Translations under genes and position numbers: made by a program
Shown here: one piece after another, positions 28,043-37,145 of the stretch
How the letters are laid out: every line of letters begins with the position of its first letter
Position numbering within the stretch: the stretch's first letter is position 1
Notes under the pieces: generated by a model
What the model was told of the DNA's origin: nothing
Databases searched by the model: none
The model's input: the letters and a program-made list of their open reading frames with translations, nothing else
DNA from: Prevotella brunnea
GTDB lineage: Bacteria; Bacteroidota; Bacteroidia; Bacteroidales; Bacteroidaceae
DNA length: 37,479 nt
Assembly: GCF_008016795.1 (NCBI RefSeq)
Contig: NZ_SDIK01000057.1
Span: 1-37,479 of the forward strand
Direction of reading: 5' to 3'

Positions 28043-29308
28043 ATGGCAAATAAAGTTAGCGTCATAACTGTCGTTTTCAATGATGTTGCTCACATCAGAG
28101 AAACTATTGAAAGTTATCTCTCACAAACATGGGAGGATAAGGAATATATTGTCATTGACGGTGGAAGCACAGACGGAACCTTGAATGTTATCAAAGAATA
28201 TGCTGATAAAATAAATTATTGGATTTCTGAAAAGGACAATGGTATGTATGATGCCATGAATAAAGGCATTCTTCATTCAACGGGAGATTGGATTAATATA
28301 CTTAACAGTGGGGACACTTTTGCCAGTCCAACAGCCATAGAATGTGCCTTAAAAAGCATTGATTTAAATAAAATAGACATTATTTACGGAGATAGCATAG
28401 AGATTGACAAAGGAAGCAAAAGAATTATAACAACTCCGAACACTCCTAAATTATTGGAATTTTATCCCATTTACAGGCATGGTTCATCATTCGTAAGGAG
28501 CAATGTCCACAAAAAATATCTTTACGACATAAATCGCAAAAAAGATCTAGGATTTGCGTTAGATTGGCACATGATATTTTCAGTATATAAAGCAGGATAT
28601 AAATTTCAAAAAACAAAAACTATCATACAAACTTACGAAAGAGAAGGAATATCAAACAAGCCTTTTCAAAGTTTAATTTATAATTATAAAATAACCTCAC
28701 AAGGAAAATTTAGTTACAAGAAAGCATTATTCTTCATCAAATCACTGATTTTATTTTCCTTCAAACAAAGTTCATTGTATAAGTGGATTTACGCTTTTGC
28801 AATGGAATATGTTGTAAACGACATTCTTCCCCATATTCCTTTTTGGAATATTCGCAAGAAGTACTTACAAGCTGTAAGAATGCAGATTGGCAAACAATCG
28901 TTTATCATGAAAAAATGCTATATAAATAATGCAAATAAAATTATCATAGGTGATTATTCGCATATAAATCGCAATTGCCTTTTGGATGGACGAGGAGGCA
29001 TCACAATAGGAAACAATGTTTCCATTTCGCATAATGTACAAATTATGACAGGCAGTCATGACGTTAATAGCAAAACTTTTGATGCCTCGTATCTTCCTAT
29101 CCTGATTAACGATTTTGCATGGATTGGTATAGGTGCAACTATTTTGCAAGGAATTGAAATTGGAGAGGGAGCAGTTGTCTGTGCTAATGCAGTCGTCACT
29201 AAGGATGTAGCCCCTTACACTATTGTTGGTGGAGTTCCTGCAAAACAAATTGGAAATAGAAATAAGGATTTAGACTATCATTGCATTTGGGAGTCCCCTT
29301 TTACATAA
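28043..29308 (+). CDS. fused family-2 glycosyltransferase and hexapeptide acyltransferase
   Basis: A 421-residue two-domain protein. Residues 1-230 are a GT-A glycosyltransferase (SVITVVFNDVAHI, IDGGSTDGT at 38-46, SEKDNGMYDAMNKGI, and NSGD at 88-91 in place of the usual NSDD). After a hydrophobic, basic linker (about 230-285) comes a left-handed beta-helix O-acyltransferase (WbbJ/LacA type): KIIIGDYSHINRNCLLDG, the catalytic H339 in GSHD, WIGIGATILQGIEIG and VGGVPAK. It would add a sugar and acylate (probably acetylate) a sugar of the repeat unit. The frame is continuous, with no stop or frameshift near the junction. It begins 3 bp after the flippase. Confidence 0.88.
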   Translation: MANKVSVITVVFNDVAHIRETIESYLSQTWEDKEYIVIDGGSTDGTLNVIKEYADKINYWISEKDNGMYDAMNKGILHSTGDWINILNSGDTFASPTAIECALKSIDLNKIDIIYGDSIEIDKGSKRIITTPNTPKLLEFYPIYRHGSSFVRSNVHKKYLYDINRKKDLGFALDWHMIFSVYKAGYKFQKTKTIIQTYEREGISNKPFQSLIYNYKITSQGKFSYKKALFFIKSLILFSFKQSSLYKWIYAFAMEYVVNDILPHIPFWNIRKKYLQAVRMQIGKQSFIMKKCYINNANKIIIGDYSHINRNCLLDGRGGITIGNNVSISHNVQIMTGSHDVNSKTFDASYLPILINDFAWIGIGATILQGIEIGEGAVVCANAVVTKDVAPYTIVGGVPAKQIGNRNKDLDYHCIWESPFT

Positions 29309-29353
29309 AACCCATATAGAAAACCAGAATTATAAAGAAAGAATGATAAAGAT

Positions 29354-30451
29354 ATGAAAAATAATGAGAAATCAAATGAATTTGATATTATTTTAGCGAT
29401 GAAGCAAATATTAAGAAGAAAATATCTACTGGTTTCCTTCTTAACCGTTTTCTCAGTTTTGGGTATTGTCATTGCATTAAATAGTCCGAAGGAATATACA
29501 GCCGAATCCATTTTAGCCCCTGAAATACAAGGTACAGGCTTGTCAGGAAGCCTTTCTGATATGGCCGCAAATTTTGGTTTGGATTTAGACACAAAAAAAT
29601 CTGTGGACGCTATATACCCTGAATTGTATCCAATAGTGGTGGGCTCAAATGATTTTATCAGAAATTTATTTGACATAAAAGTTAGAACAACAAAAAGTGA
29701 TTCAGTAACAACTTATTTTAACCACTTAAAGTATCAAACCAAAGTTCCATTTTGGCAAACATGGAAACTAAAGTTGATACATGCATTAATAAAGAAAAAT
29801 GACACAGCAAATTTAGTTGGCAACGTTGACAAATTTCAAATGCCTAAAAAAGAATTTGAAACTTGTGAAGGCATTAGAAACAATATTGCTTGTTTGGTTG
29901 ATAACAAAACAAGCATCATTACTATAACCTGCACGGATCAAGATCCACTGGTGGCAGCCATTTTAGTGGATACTGTCCAAAATCGTCTTCAGGAGTATAT
30001 CAACAAATATAAGACAAAAAAGAATAAAAATGATGTCTTTTATTATAACAAATTAAAGAATGAGGCACTCAATAATTATAAGACAGCTCAAAAGAAATAC
30101 GCAAAATTTGCTGATGCCAACATTGATTTATCATTGCAAAGCCTACAATCAAAACAGGAAGAATTAGAAAACGATATGCAATTGAAATACAACACATATA
30201 CCCAAATGACAGCTCAATACCAAGCATCATTGGCAAAATTACAAGAATCAACTCCAGCATACACCATACTTCAGCGTCCCATTATGCCTTATAAGGCGTC
30301 AAGTACCCCACGTTTCGTCATTGTTTTGTTATTTGTTACTATAGGATTTTTCTTAGACGCAGTATGGGTTTTACTTATTTCTCCAAATCGAAGAAGGTTA
30401 GAGAATAACCAAGAGCAAGACAAAAGCGAAGATAAGAATCAGGAGGAATAA
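29354..30451 (+). CDS. chain-length determinant protein (Wzz-like)
   Basis: A 365-residue polysaccharide co-polymerase: first membrane helix about 25-44, a large periplasmic domain including a coiled-coil segment (about 225-290), and a second helix about 325-345 preceded by the proline-rich QRPIMPYKASSTPRF typical of Wzz. There is no tyrosine kinase domain; the protein ends in a charged tail (EQDKSEDKNQEE). It sits directly before the putative polymerase, as expected for a Wzx/Wzy system in which Wzz sets chain length. Confidence 0.9.
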   Translation: MKNNEKSNEFDIILAMKQILRRKYLLVSFLTVFSVLGIVIALNSPKEYTAESILAPEIQGTGLSGSLSDMAANFGLDLDTKKSVDAIYPELYPIVVGSNDFIRNLFDIKVRTTKSDSVTTYFNHLKYQTKVPFWQTWKLKLIHALIKKNDTANLVGNVDKFQMPKKEFETCEGIRNNIACLVDNKTSIITITCTDQDPLVAAILVDTVQNRLQEYINKYKTKKNKNDVFYYNKLKNEALNNYKTAQKKYAKFADANIDLSLQSLQSKQEELENDMQLKYNTYTQMTAQYQASLAKLQESTPAYTILQRPIMPYKASSTPRFVIVLLFVTIGFFLDAVWVLLISPNRRRLENNQEQDKSEDKNQEE

Positions 30452-30484
30452 CAAGCCTGATAATCTTATTGATAAAAAGCAAAG

Positions 30485-31636
30485 ATGATATTTCCAATTC
30501 CATACCTCGTTGAAGTTGCCATCTTAGAAATTTGTGCCTGTATTTGTGCAGCACCAAGTGCGACAGAAACTAATCGAAAATATAGCATATTTGTCGCAAT
30601 TACAACTTTCTTTGTATTCTTTGCATTTAGAGGATTCATTTTCAGTGATTGGATTATTTATTATCAATATTTTTATCATTGCGAATGGAGCGATATTTTC
30701 AAGTATAAGATTGGTTCCGTAGTATCCTTTGAACCCGGATTTACCATTTTAAACCTTTTATGCAAAAATATCGCCAATAATTACTTTTTCTTCCAAGCTG
30801 TTATTTGTTTTATTAATTTAATTCTACTTTTAAACTTCTTCAAACAACGCACCAACAATATTCCTTTAGGATTAACCCTTTATTTTGTATTTGGAGGGGT
30901 AGAAATAAGTACCAATTTACTTAGAAATTCTATTTCAATAATGCTCTTCTTAAATGCTTTACCATATCTTAAAAACAGAAAAATCATTCCTTATTTTTCA
31001 TTGTGCCTCTTGGGAGCTTCTTTCCACTCATCGGCATTAATATATTTACCGCTTTATTTCTTCTTCCACAAGAAGTTGAATAAATGGATTTTTTTAGTAG
31101 TCGTTATAATATGCAATCTCATTTTCCTGCTCAAAATTTCAGTTGTATTGAGCGTTGTAAACATCATAGGATTGGATCAACAATTTGCTGAAAAATTAAA
31201 AGCCTATACAGAACTTTTCAATAAGGCCACTCCACTCTCTATAGGTTATATTGAAAGATTGTTTACCAGCATATTGGTTTTCACCTATTATAAGAAAATA
31301 CAAAGTGAAGAATTTACGAAAGATGGCGCAATTATTATCAATGCTTTTTTGGCTTACCTCATTGCTTTCTTTTTCTTCAGTGAATTTGATACATTAAGTA
31401 AGCGAATCGGCATGCTCTTTATTTTCTCTTATTGGATTATATGGAAATCCCTTATGGATTGTTTCAATAATCACAATAACAGAGAACTCTTTAAAGCCTT
31501 TGTCTATTTTTATTGTCTCATCAAGATATGGTCAATGACCCAACTCCCAAGCATGGAATACGATAACATCTTATTTGGTCATAAATCTTATCAAGAAAGA
31601 TTAATGATTTTCAATAGAACTTTTAAAGAACCGTAA
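30485..31636 (+). CDS. EpsG-family polysaccharide polymerase (Wzy-like)
   Basis: A 383-residue polytopic membrane protein with about ten helices. The EpsG family features are present: FRGFIFSDWIIYYQYF near the first periplasmic loop, SFEPGFTILNLL, NLLRNSISIMLFLNALPYL, and FHSSALIYLPLYFF. Proteins of this family polymerise lipid-linked repeat units. It is the only polymerase candidate in the locus. It begins 33 bp after the Wzz-like gene and is the last gene of the plus-strand run before the orientation changes. Confidence 0.85.
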   Translation: MIFPIPYLVEVAILEICACICAAPSATETNRKYSIFVAITTFFVFFAFRGFIFSDWIIYYQYFYHCEWSDIFKYKIGSVVSFEPGFTILNLLCKNIANNYFFFQAVICFINLILLLNFFKQRTNNIPLGLTLYFVFGGVEISTNLLRNSISIMLFLNALPYLKNRKIIPYFSLCLLGASFHSSALIYLPLYFFFHKKLNKWIFLVVVIICNLIFLLKISVVLSVVNIIGLDQQFAEKLKAYTELFNKATPLSIGYIERLFTSILVFTYYKKIQSEEFTKDGAIIINAFLAYLIAFFFFSEFDTLSKRIGMLFIFSYWIIWKSLMDCFNNHNNRELFKAFVYFYCLIKIWSMTQLPSMEYDNILFGHKSYQERLMIFNRTFKEP

Positions 31637-31782
31637 CAATTTGAAACCATAAAAGAAGTACGGATAGTATCTTTGCTTATAAGTTCGTTGTATAATATCT
31701 AAACCATTCCTAAATGTAGGTTCTGTTCTTTATGGTAGATACTTAGAGTAGCCAATTCGTTTTCAAAGAACAATAATACATC
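31637..31782. other. junction between polymerase gene and inverted glycosyltransferase gene
   Basis: The two flanking genes converge here. There is no clear terminator hairpin. A plus-strand promoter-like box lies within (see 31668-31675) although no plus-strand gene follows for 1.3 kb. Confidence 0.5.
31668..31675 (+). promoter_or_regulatory. orphan -7 element facing antisense into a glycosyltransferase gene
   Basis: TATCTTTG followed by GCTTAT, a perfect -7 box, with TTG at 31641-31643 (24-bp spacing, longer than ideal). Transcription from here would run antisense through the minus-strand gene at 31783-32850. Confidence 0.4.
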
Positions 31783-32850
31783 TTAATCAGCTAAAGACTG
31801 ATAAACTTTTAGGTGTTCATTGGCACATCGCTCCCAAGAAAACTTCTTCAGGCGTTCAGTTCCCCTTTGCCTCAAAGTTTCTTTTAAAGCATCATCTTCT
31901 ATAACTTTCATAATTTGCGAAAACATTTCATCTACTGAATCAGCGGCAAAATATAATCCAGCGTCAGCAGCAATTTCAGGAAAACAACTTGCTGTTGATA
32001 AAACAACAGGACAATTACAACTCCATGATTCTAAAATAGGCATTCCAAAGCCTTCGTAAAAGCTAGGGAAAACAAAAGCTATCGCATCTCTATATAATCT
32101 AACCATGTCTGCCTCGTCACAGCAGATTGCTTTCATATTATCTTCGATCCCCAAAGACTTAAACTTTGAATACTCTTTGTTTGAAAAACATGATGACGTG
32201 CAAACGACTTGAATATCTGGGAATGTACTGATTACTAAAGAACATGCTTTTACAAAATTATCAAAATTCTTATAGAATGTTCGCCTTCCGACATACAAAA
32301 TATAAGGACGTTCTACTATTCTTTCGTGATTGAGTTTTGACAAATCTGGTATTTCAATCCCATGATAAATCACCGAAACCTTAGCCTCATCTACCTTAAA
32401 AAGCTGCAATAAATCTTTTTTAGTATTCTCACTTACAACAATAACGGAATCAGCACGTTCGAGCGATACCCTCTGCCGCTCTACTAGTTCGGGATGTGGA
32501 TCAATAGTTGATAGGTTAGCATCATGATAAGTTGTTACCATAGGTTTACTACCTATTTTATCTAAACAATATGTTCCAAAATTGGTTTGATGAAAGATAT
32601 CATAACATTTCTTTTTTATCATGAAATTACTATATGGTCTGTTTAAATATTCTTGCAAGACCGTCTGCCCCCTAAAATATTTTTTAAGAGTAAATGGCAT
32701 TAACTTTTCAGCCCGTACGTATTCATTACTTGTTAATAGCGTTGTCGTATCCCAGCACTCACGAGGTAGATACTTTAGTAGCATTGTAAAATATTTAGAT
32801 GCGCCACCATAAACATAGCTAAAGATTTGATGGTCAAAAAGTACTTTCAT
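31783..32850 (-). CDS. family-4 glycosyltransferase (GT-B fold)
   Basis: A 355-residue retaining glycosyltransferase. The N-terminal acceptor domain has YGGASKYF; the C-terminal nucleotide-sugar domain has ILYVGRRTFYKNFD and the E-x7-E motif E266...E274 in SFYEGFGMPILES. No membrane helix or signal peptide, so cytoplasmic. It is the only minus-strand gene in this part of the locus and has its own promoter, divergent from the next gene, so it is an independent unit, perhaps inserted as a cassette. The sugar donor is unknown. Confidence 0.88.
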   Translation of the reverse strand: MKVLFDHQIFSYVYGGASKYFTMLLKYLPRECWDTTTLLTSNEYVRAEKLMPFTLKKYFRGQTVLQEYLNRPYSNFMIKKKCYDIFHQTNFGTYCLDKIGSKPMVTTYHDANLSTIDPHPELVERQRVSLERADSVIVVSENTKKDLLQLFKVDEAKVSVIYHGIEIPDLSKLNHERIVERPYILYVGRRTFYKNFDNFVKACSLVISTFPDIQVVCTSSCFSNKEYSKFKSLGIEDNMKAICCDEADMVRLYRDAIAFVFPSFYEGFGMPILESWSCNCPVVLSTASCFPEIAADAGLYFAADSVDEMFSQIMKVIEDDALKETLRQRGTERLKKFSWERCANEHLKVYQSLAD

Positions 32851-32894
32851 ATATTATATTCCACTATCGACAAAAATAACTAACCACGCAGTTG

Positions 32895-32926
32895 CAAAGA
32901 TAAAACTTTTAATTGGAAATCTCAAA
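32895..32926 (-). promoter_or_regulatory. promoter of the inverted glycosyltransferase gene
   Basis: On the minus strand TTTG (32926-32923), 20 bp, TATCTTTG (32902-32895). Both boxes match the consensus. It physically overlaps the oppositely directed promoter at 32913-32942. Confidence 0.75.
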
Positions 32927-32942
32927 ATAATGATTAACTTTG
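32913..32942 (+). promoter_or_regulatory. promoter of the rhamnosyltransferase-like gene
   Basis: TTG (32913-32915), 19 bp, TAACTTTG (32935-32942). It is 27 bases from the box to the ATG at 32970. The -33 lies inside the opposing promoter's spacer, so both cannot be occupied at once. Confidence 0.75.
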
Positions 32943-32969
32943 CAGTTGTTTATCAACAATATATTCAAA

Positions 32970-33824
32970 ATGTCATCAACAGATAACATCGCAATTGCAT
33001 TTGTAATCTTCAATCCTGAAGAAAACGAGTTGATACATATTCAAAGAATTGCCAATATTTATAAAGGAAGTATAGTTGATAACTCTTCACAAAGCAACTT
33101 TTCGGGTAATACAGTCGGGAAAATGAGCTATATAAGCCTCCATAAGAACACAGGCATTGCCAAAGCGCAAAACATAGCAATAAAAAGCATTCTTTTAGAT
33201 CACACCATAGAACATATCATCTTCTTTGACCAAGATAGCTGTTTTGGAGAAAATTATCCAAAACAAATACTCAACGAGTTTGTACAAATAAAAAAAACTT
33301 ATCCGAATTTAGCCATATTAGGTCCCACTATCATCAATAAAGACAACAAAAAAGAATACAAATCCATCATCCACAAAGATATAAAAGGAGACAACGGATT
33401 TATTTTTAAAAAAGAAATAATATCTTCAGGCTCATGTGTTTGCATAAAAACCTTCTATGATGTGGGCTTCTTTGAAGAAAAATTATTTATTGATTTTGTA
33501 GATTGTGAGTGGTGTTTCAGAGCCATTTCCAAAGGATACCTATGTGGAATTACCTCACATTTGAAAATTGAACATCAAGTAGGCAAAAACCAGAAAAACA
33601 TAGGAGGCCACACTATAATATTTTCTGCTCCGCCAAGATATTATTATCAATATCGAAACTTTTTAATATTATTGACAAGAAACTACACTCCACTTGCCTT
33701 CAAATTAGGAAAAGGAACTAAATTTTTATTACGTCTTATCTATTTCCCATTCATCAAAGGTGGCTTCCAAAGATGGAAATATATGTGGAAAGGTATATTT
33801 GCATGGTTTAAATTAAAACTTTAG
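32970..33824 (+). CDS. family-2 glycosyltransferase (rhamnosyltransferase-like)
   Basis: A 284-residue GT-A enzyme with the layout of RfbF/rhamnosyltransferase-type proteins: AIAFVIFNPEENEL, SLHKNTGIAKAQNIAI, the metal-binding IIFFDQDS with D87 and D89, DFVDCEWCFRAISKGY, and a basic C-terminal part with RYYYQYRN. The donor sugar is a guess from family likeness. ATG at 32970 is chosen because an in-frame TTG at 32940 lies in the -7 box. The next glycosyltransferase starts 4 bp downstream. Confidence 0.85.
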   Translation: MSSTDNIAIAFVIFNPEENELIHIQRIANIYKGSIVDNSSQSNFSGNTVGKMSYISLHKNTGIAKAQNIAIKSILLDHTIEHIIFFDQDSCFGENYPKQILNEFVQIKKTYPNLAILGPTIINKDNKKEYKSIIHKDIKGDNGFIFKKEIISSGSCVCIKTFYDVGFFEEKLFIDFVDCEWCFRAISKGYLCGITSHLKIEHQVGKNQKNIGGHTIIFSAPPRYYYQYRNFLILLTRNYTPLAFKLGKGTKFLLRLIYFPFIKGGFQRWKYMWKGIFAWFKLKL

Positions 33825-33828
33825 GACT

Positions 33829-34530
33829 ATGATTTCAGTATGCATTGCAACTTATAATGGTGAGAAATATATAGAAGAGCAAATTGCCTCTATACTTCCA
33901 CAACTAAAAGAAAATGATGAAATTATTATTTCAGACGATTATTCCACAGATAATACTATCCAAGTACTGACCAAAATAAATAGCGAAAAGATAAAAATTT
34001 TCAAAAACCAAGGCGAAAAAGGTTATACAAGCAACTTTGAAAATGCCATAAAACAGGCTAAAGGCAATTATATATTTCTTTGCGACCAAGACGATGTATG
34101 GTTACCTAACAAAATAGAAGTGTGCATGCAATATCTGTTGAAATACGACATGGTGATTTCCGATGCAATAGTGGTAGATCACAATATGAATACGATAGAA
34201 CCATCGTTTTTTGCAATCAGAAATACAAAACATGGATTTATAAATAATCTCATTAAATTCAGCTACTTAGGTTGTTGTCTTTCATTTAGAAAAGAACTTT
34301 TAAAAAAAATTCTCCCCTTTCCACCCAATCATACATTATGCACTCATGATAATTGGATTTCAATAGTTGCATTAGCCTTCTACAAAGTGAAAGTTTTGAA
34401 TATACCTTTAATAAAATACAGAAGACATTCTAATAATACATCTTCAGGAGGCATAAAAAAAACCACCACCTTATTCTTTAAAATCAAATATAGATGTTAT
34501 TTAATCTATTTCCTCTTAAAAAAAATATAA
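33829..34530 (+). CDS. family-2 glycosyltransferase
   Basis: A 233-residue GT-A enzyme: SVCIATYNGEKYIEEQI, ISDDYSTDNT, metal motif DQDDVW (86-91), and HDNWISIVALAF with a late aromatic/basic segment IKYRRHSNNTSSGG. It starts 4 bp after the rhamnosyltransferase-like gene. The C-terminus is short and ends in a lysine-rich, hydrophobic tail (YLIYFLLKKI), so the protein may be slightly trimmed relative to relatives of about 300 residues. The frame ends cleanly and no continuing frame was evident. Confidence 0.85.
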   Translation: MISVCIATYNGEKYIEEQIASILPQLKENDEIIISDDYSTDNTIQVLTKINSEKIKIFKNQGEKGYTSNFENAIKQAKGNYIFLCDQDDVWLPNKIEVCMQYLLKYDMVISDAIVVDHNMNTIEPSFFAIRNTKHGFINNLIKFSYLGCCLSFRKELLKKILPFPPNHTLCTHDNWISIVALAFYKVKVLNIPLIKYRRHSNNTSSGGIKKTTTLFFKIKYRCYLIYFLLKKI

Positions 34531-34638
34531 TATCAAAAAACTACAAACAACATTTCAATAAGTATGCCTACGTACTAGGATATGAAAACACCTGTAAAAA
34601 ATATCGAGGACGATTATGCAGGCAATTAAGAATATCAG

Positions 34639-36393
34639 TCATATCGGTTCTGGCGATTTAATAAATTGTTCAGCTGTTTCGTTTTCACTTACATTCATAC
34701 CTGTAGCCTTGAGAAAAGCTTTTAATTCTGTCAGACTTCCGTCTTTAACCGATTTCCATAGATCGCGTTTAACTGATAAATATAGTATTTGAGCATAAAG
34801 TTCTTCCACACGAAACAACAATGTTTCGTCGTCTTTAACACTTTCTTTTGCTTTCTTAAGAATATGTCTTCCGGCTTTTATAAAGTCTTTTGTGTAAATG
34901 TCGCTATCATAGTGGGTATCAAACATAAGATGTTTTCCCTCATCCTTGAGAAGGTTGGCAGTGAGGTCGTAATACTCACGCACATACGGTGCAGCTGCTC
35001 CATAAAAATCGGTTATAAATGTAGTTATCAAATTGTCAAGGTTAGCATTGGGATTCCACAATAATTTAGAAAACACCCATTGCTTCAATTCATAAAATTC
35101 ACCTCCATAATTTTGATATTGACCTTGGTGCATTACACCCATAACATTATTTTTCTTGAAAGTTTTTAAGTTTTCAGACACTGCATATATATTGGGAAAA
35201 GGTGCAAGGTATTGAAAAAATCCAGTTGCATAGTCCCAAATATAAATATTATCGGTTAATTTCTTCCATTGTTTCAAATCATTGAGAAACAAACGATTAT
35301 GTCCTTGTTCGTATGCTATCGGGTGTCCGAAACAACATTCAACATCGCATAAACGGATAACAACATTCCCTCTCGGTGTAATATGCTTGGGAGGTGTTTG
35401 CGTTTTATGGTAAGCAAACGTTCCTATCTTTACATTAGGATATGTTTTTTTTACTTCATCAGCAACTTGATTAATTGCCCAAATCAATATTCCTGAATAG
35501 CCTCCATATTTCTGCATCAATATTTGACAGTTATCACACTCGCAAAACATGTCATTGTCTTTCTGTGAAACACTATAACACCAATGACCAGGATTTTCCA
35601 TTATCATTTTCAAGGTTTCTCTTTTCAACAACTCTATAACTTCCTTGTTAGATAAGCATAATTGCCCCTCTTTGTTTCGCTCTCCATTTATTAAAGCAAA
35701 ATATTCTGGGTGTGTTGAAAACATTTCCTGCATTACCATGTTTTGCATTGTATGAATACCCCAATAAGATGTTAAACCGCCATATTTATTTTTAATATTC
35801 AACCCCATAGTTGTATTCAACTTATTATGCGCGTTCCAATCATGATTGATGCGCGATGTGTAAAAGAATACATGGCGATATTTAAAAGCTGGCTTTTCAA
35901 TAACACTGAGCATTGAAGGCAATGTCCATTGTGTTAACTTTGGAATTTTTACATAATCTTTTGTGTACCAATGAATGCCCAATTGGTCTTCTAAAAAAGA
36001 GAAAACACCATACATAGTTCCCAACTGCTTTCCTCCAAAAATATATAAATCCTCTCCAATAGTTTTATAAACAAATCCTTCGTTAGAATCAGAGGGTTGC
36101 TTTATCCCTAATTTCCTTAATTCTTTGTTATATCCTATGTAGATATGTTTTTTATTAGTCTGCTCTTTGGGATTGATTGGAAGCATTACTCCATTCATCT
36201 TCTGTATATAAGCTTGCATTTCCATTGCTGACGTATATTCAGAAGAACCCTTAGGAGCATTACAAATGATAATATAATCAGACTTGCCATCTTTAAAAAG
36301 ATAGTTGTCAGCCAATAAAGACAAGGGAAACAGTGTCAAAAATAAGGCGGTCAATAGTCTTAATTCTTTGATATTCAATAGATGCAATATCAT
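34639..36393 (-). CDS. secreted DUF4838-family protein, possible carbohydrate-active enzyme
   Basis: A 584-residue exported protein with a signal peptide 1-28 (hydrophobic LLTALFLTLFPLSLLA, cleaved before DN). An N-terminal alpha/beta domain resembling those in front of glycosidases contains IYIGYNKELRKLG and GGKQLGTMYGVFSFLEDQLGIHWY, then the DUF4838 core with VSQKDNDMFCECDNC and IWAINQVADEVKKTYPNVKIGTFAY. The four-cysteine cluster is a marker of the family. Its start overlaps the stop of the upstream glycosyltransferase gene by 4 bp (ATGA at 36390-36393), so the two are translationally coupled. DUF4838 activity is not known to me; processing of, or attachment to, the locus polysaccharide is inference. 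Confidence 0.82.
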   Translation of the reverse strand: MILHLLNIKELRLLTALFLTLFPLSLLADNYLFKDGKSDYIIICNAPKGSSEYTSAMEMQAYIQKMNGVMLPINPKEQTNKKHIYIGYNKELRKLGIKQPSDSNEGFVYKTIGEDLYIFGGKQLGTMYGVFSFLEDQLGIHWYTKDYVKIPKLTQWTLPSMLSVIEKPAFKYRHVFFYTSRINHDWNAHNKLNTTMGLNIKNKYGGLTSYWGIHTMQNMVMQEMFSTHPEYFALINGERNKEGQLCLSNKEVIELLKRETLKMIMENPGHWCYSVSQKDNDMFCECDNCQILMQKYGGYSGILIWAINQVADEVKKTYPNVKIGTFAYHKTQTPPKHITPRGNVVIRLCDVECCFGHPIAYEQGHNRLFLNDLKQWKKLTDNIYIWDYATGFFQYLAPFPNIYAVSENLKTFKKNNVMGVMHQGQYQNYGGEFYELKQWVFSKLLWNPNANLDNLITTFITDFYGAAAPYVREYYDLTANLLKDEGKHLMFDTHYDSDIYTKDFIKAGRHILKKAKESVKDDETLLFRVEELYAQILYLSVKRDLWKSVKDGSLTELKAFLKATGMNVSENETAEQFIKSPEPI

Positions 36394-37145
36394 AATTTAA
36401 ATTCAAAAACTTTGTATATATATTTCAACAAAACAAACAAAGGGTGGGTGTATATACCGTTTGATTTACAAGCTCTTGTGTCTTCCTTCAACAATAGGAA
36501 ATGACTCCCTACCCCATTTGTACTTGCTCCCCCCATGCGCATCGTAACAACGTCTTTATGAATATACTTATAGCTTATGTGATGCTTTTTGAATAATCGC
36601 ACCATCATTTCAAAATCTGACCCTATTTTATAATCTAAACTATAAAAACCAGCCCTTTGGTAAACCTCACGACGAAGATAAAAAGAGGGGTGAGCAGGCA
36701 TAAATCCAAAACGCAACAACGAAGGACGAAATATTTTTGATGAGTAATAGCGTGCTACCTTGTTAGGTTCACCTTCGCGAATAAAGTGTACATCTCCAAA
36801 GACAGCTTCAACGTCAGACTCCTTAAACGCCTTAACATAAGTAGAGAGCACATCGCTACTCGTAAAATAATCATCTGAATTGAGAATACCAATCACATCA
36901 CCTGTAGCTTTCATTATCCCTTTATTCATCGCATCATAAATACCCTTGTCTTTTTCAGAAAACCAGATCATCCTTCCCCCGAACCGCATTGCGTTATTAC
37001 GGATTATCTTTATTGTGTTGTCAGTAGACTGACCGTCTATTATTATATACTCATAGTCAGCATAGTCTTGATTAAATACGGAATTAATTGTATCTAAAAT
37101 AGTATCTTCACTATTATAGGTGACAGTGATTATTGAAAACTTCAT
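36390..37145 (-). CDS. family-2 glycosyltransferase (WfgS-like)
   Basis: A 251-residue GT-A enzyme: SIITVTYNSEDTILDTINSV, IDGQSTDNT (36-44), SEKDKGIYDAMNKGIMKATGDVIGILNSDDYF with NSDD at 89-92, FGDVHF and APAHPS-type acceptor region (GFMPAHPSFYLRR). ATG at 37145 gives the family start MKFSIITVTYN; an upstream ATG at 37178 would add 11 residues. The SEKD-G-YDAMNKGI block is shared with the fused enzyme at 28043, so the two are paralogous. It overlaps the DUF4838 gene by 4 bp. No clear -7 box is seen upstream. Confidence 0.87.
   Translation of the reverse strand: MKFSIITVTYNSEDTILDTINSVFNQDYADYEYIIIDGQSTDNTIKIIRNNAMRFGGRMIWFSEKDKGIYDAMNKGIMKATGDVIGILNSDDYFTSSDVLSTYVKAFKESDVEAVFGDVHFIREGEPNKVARYYSSKIFRPSLLRFGFMPAHPSFYLRREVYQRAGFYSLDYKIGSDFEMMVRLFKKHHISYKYIHKDVVTMRMGGASTNGVGSHFLLLKEDTRACKSNGIYTHPLFVLLKYIYKVFEFKL

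Noticed and set aside
32940..32969. TTG start for the rhamnosyltransferase-like gene
   Set aside because: It lies inside the -7 element; ATG at 32970 is normal.
34531..34638. Remnant gene between the third plus-strand glycosyltransferase and the DUF4838 gene
   Set aside because: Only 108 bp, no frame with recognisable similarity to a glycosyltransferase tail.
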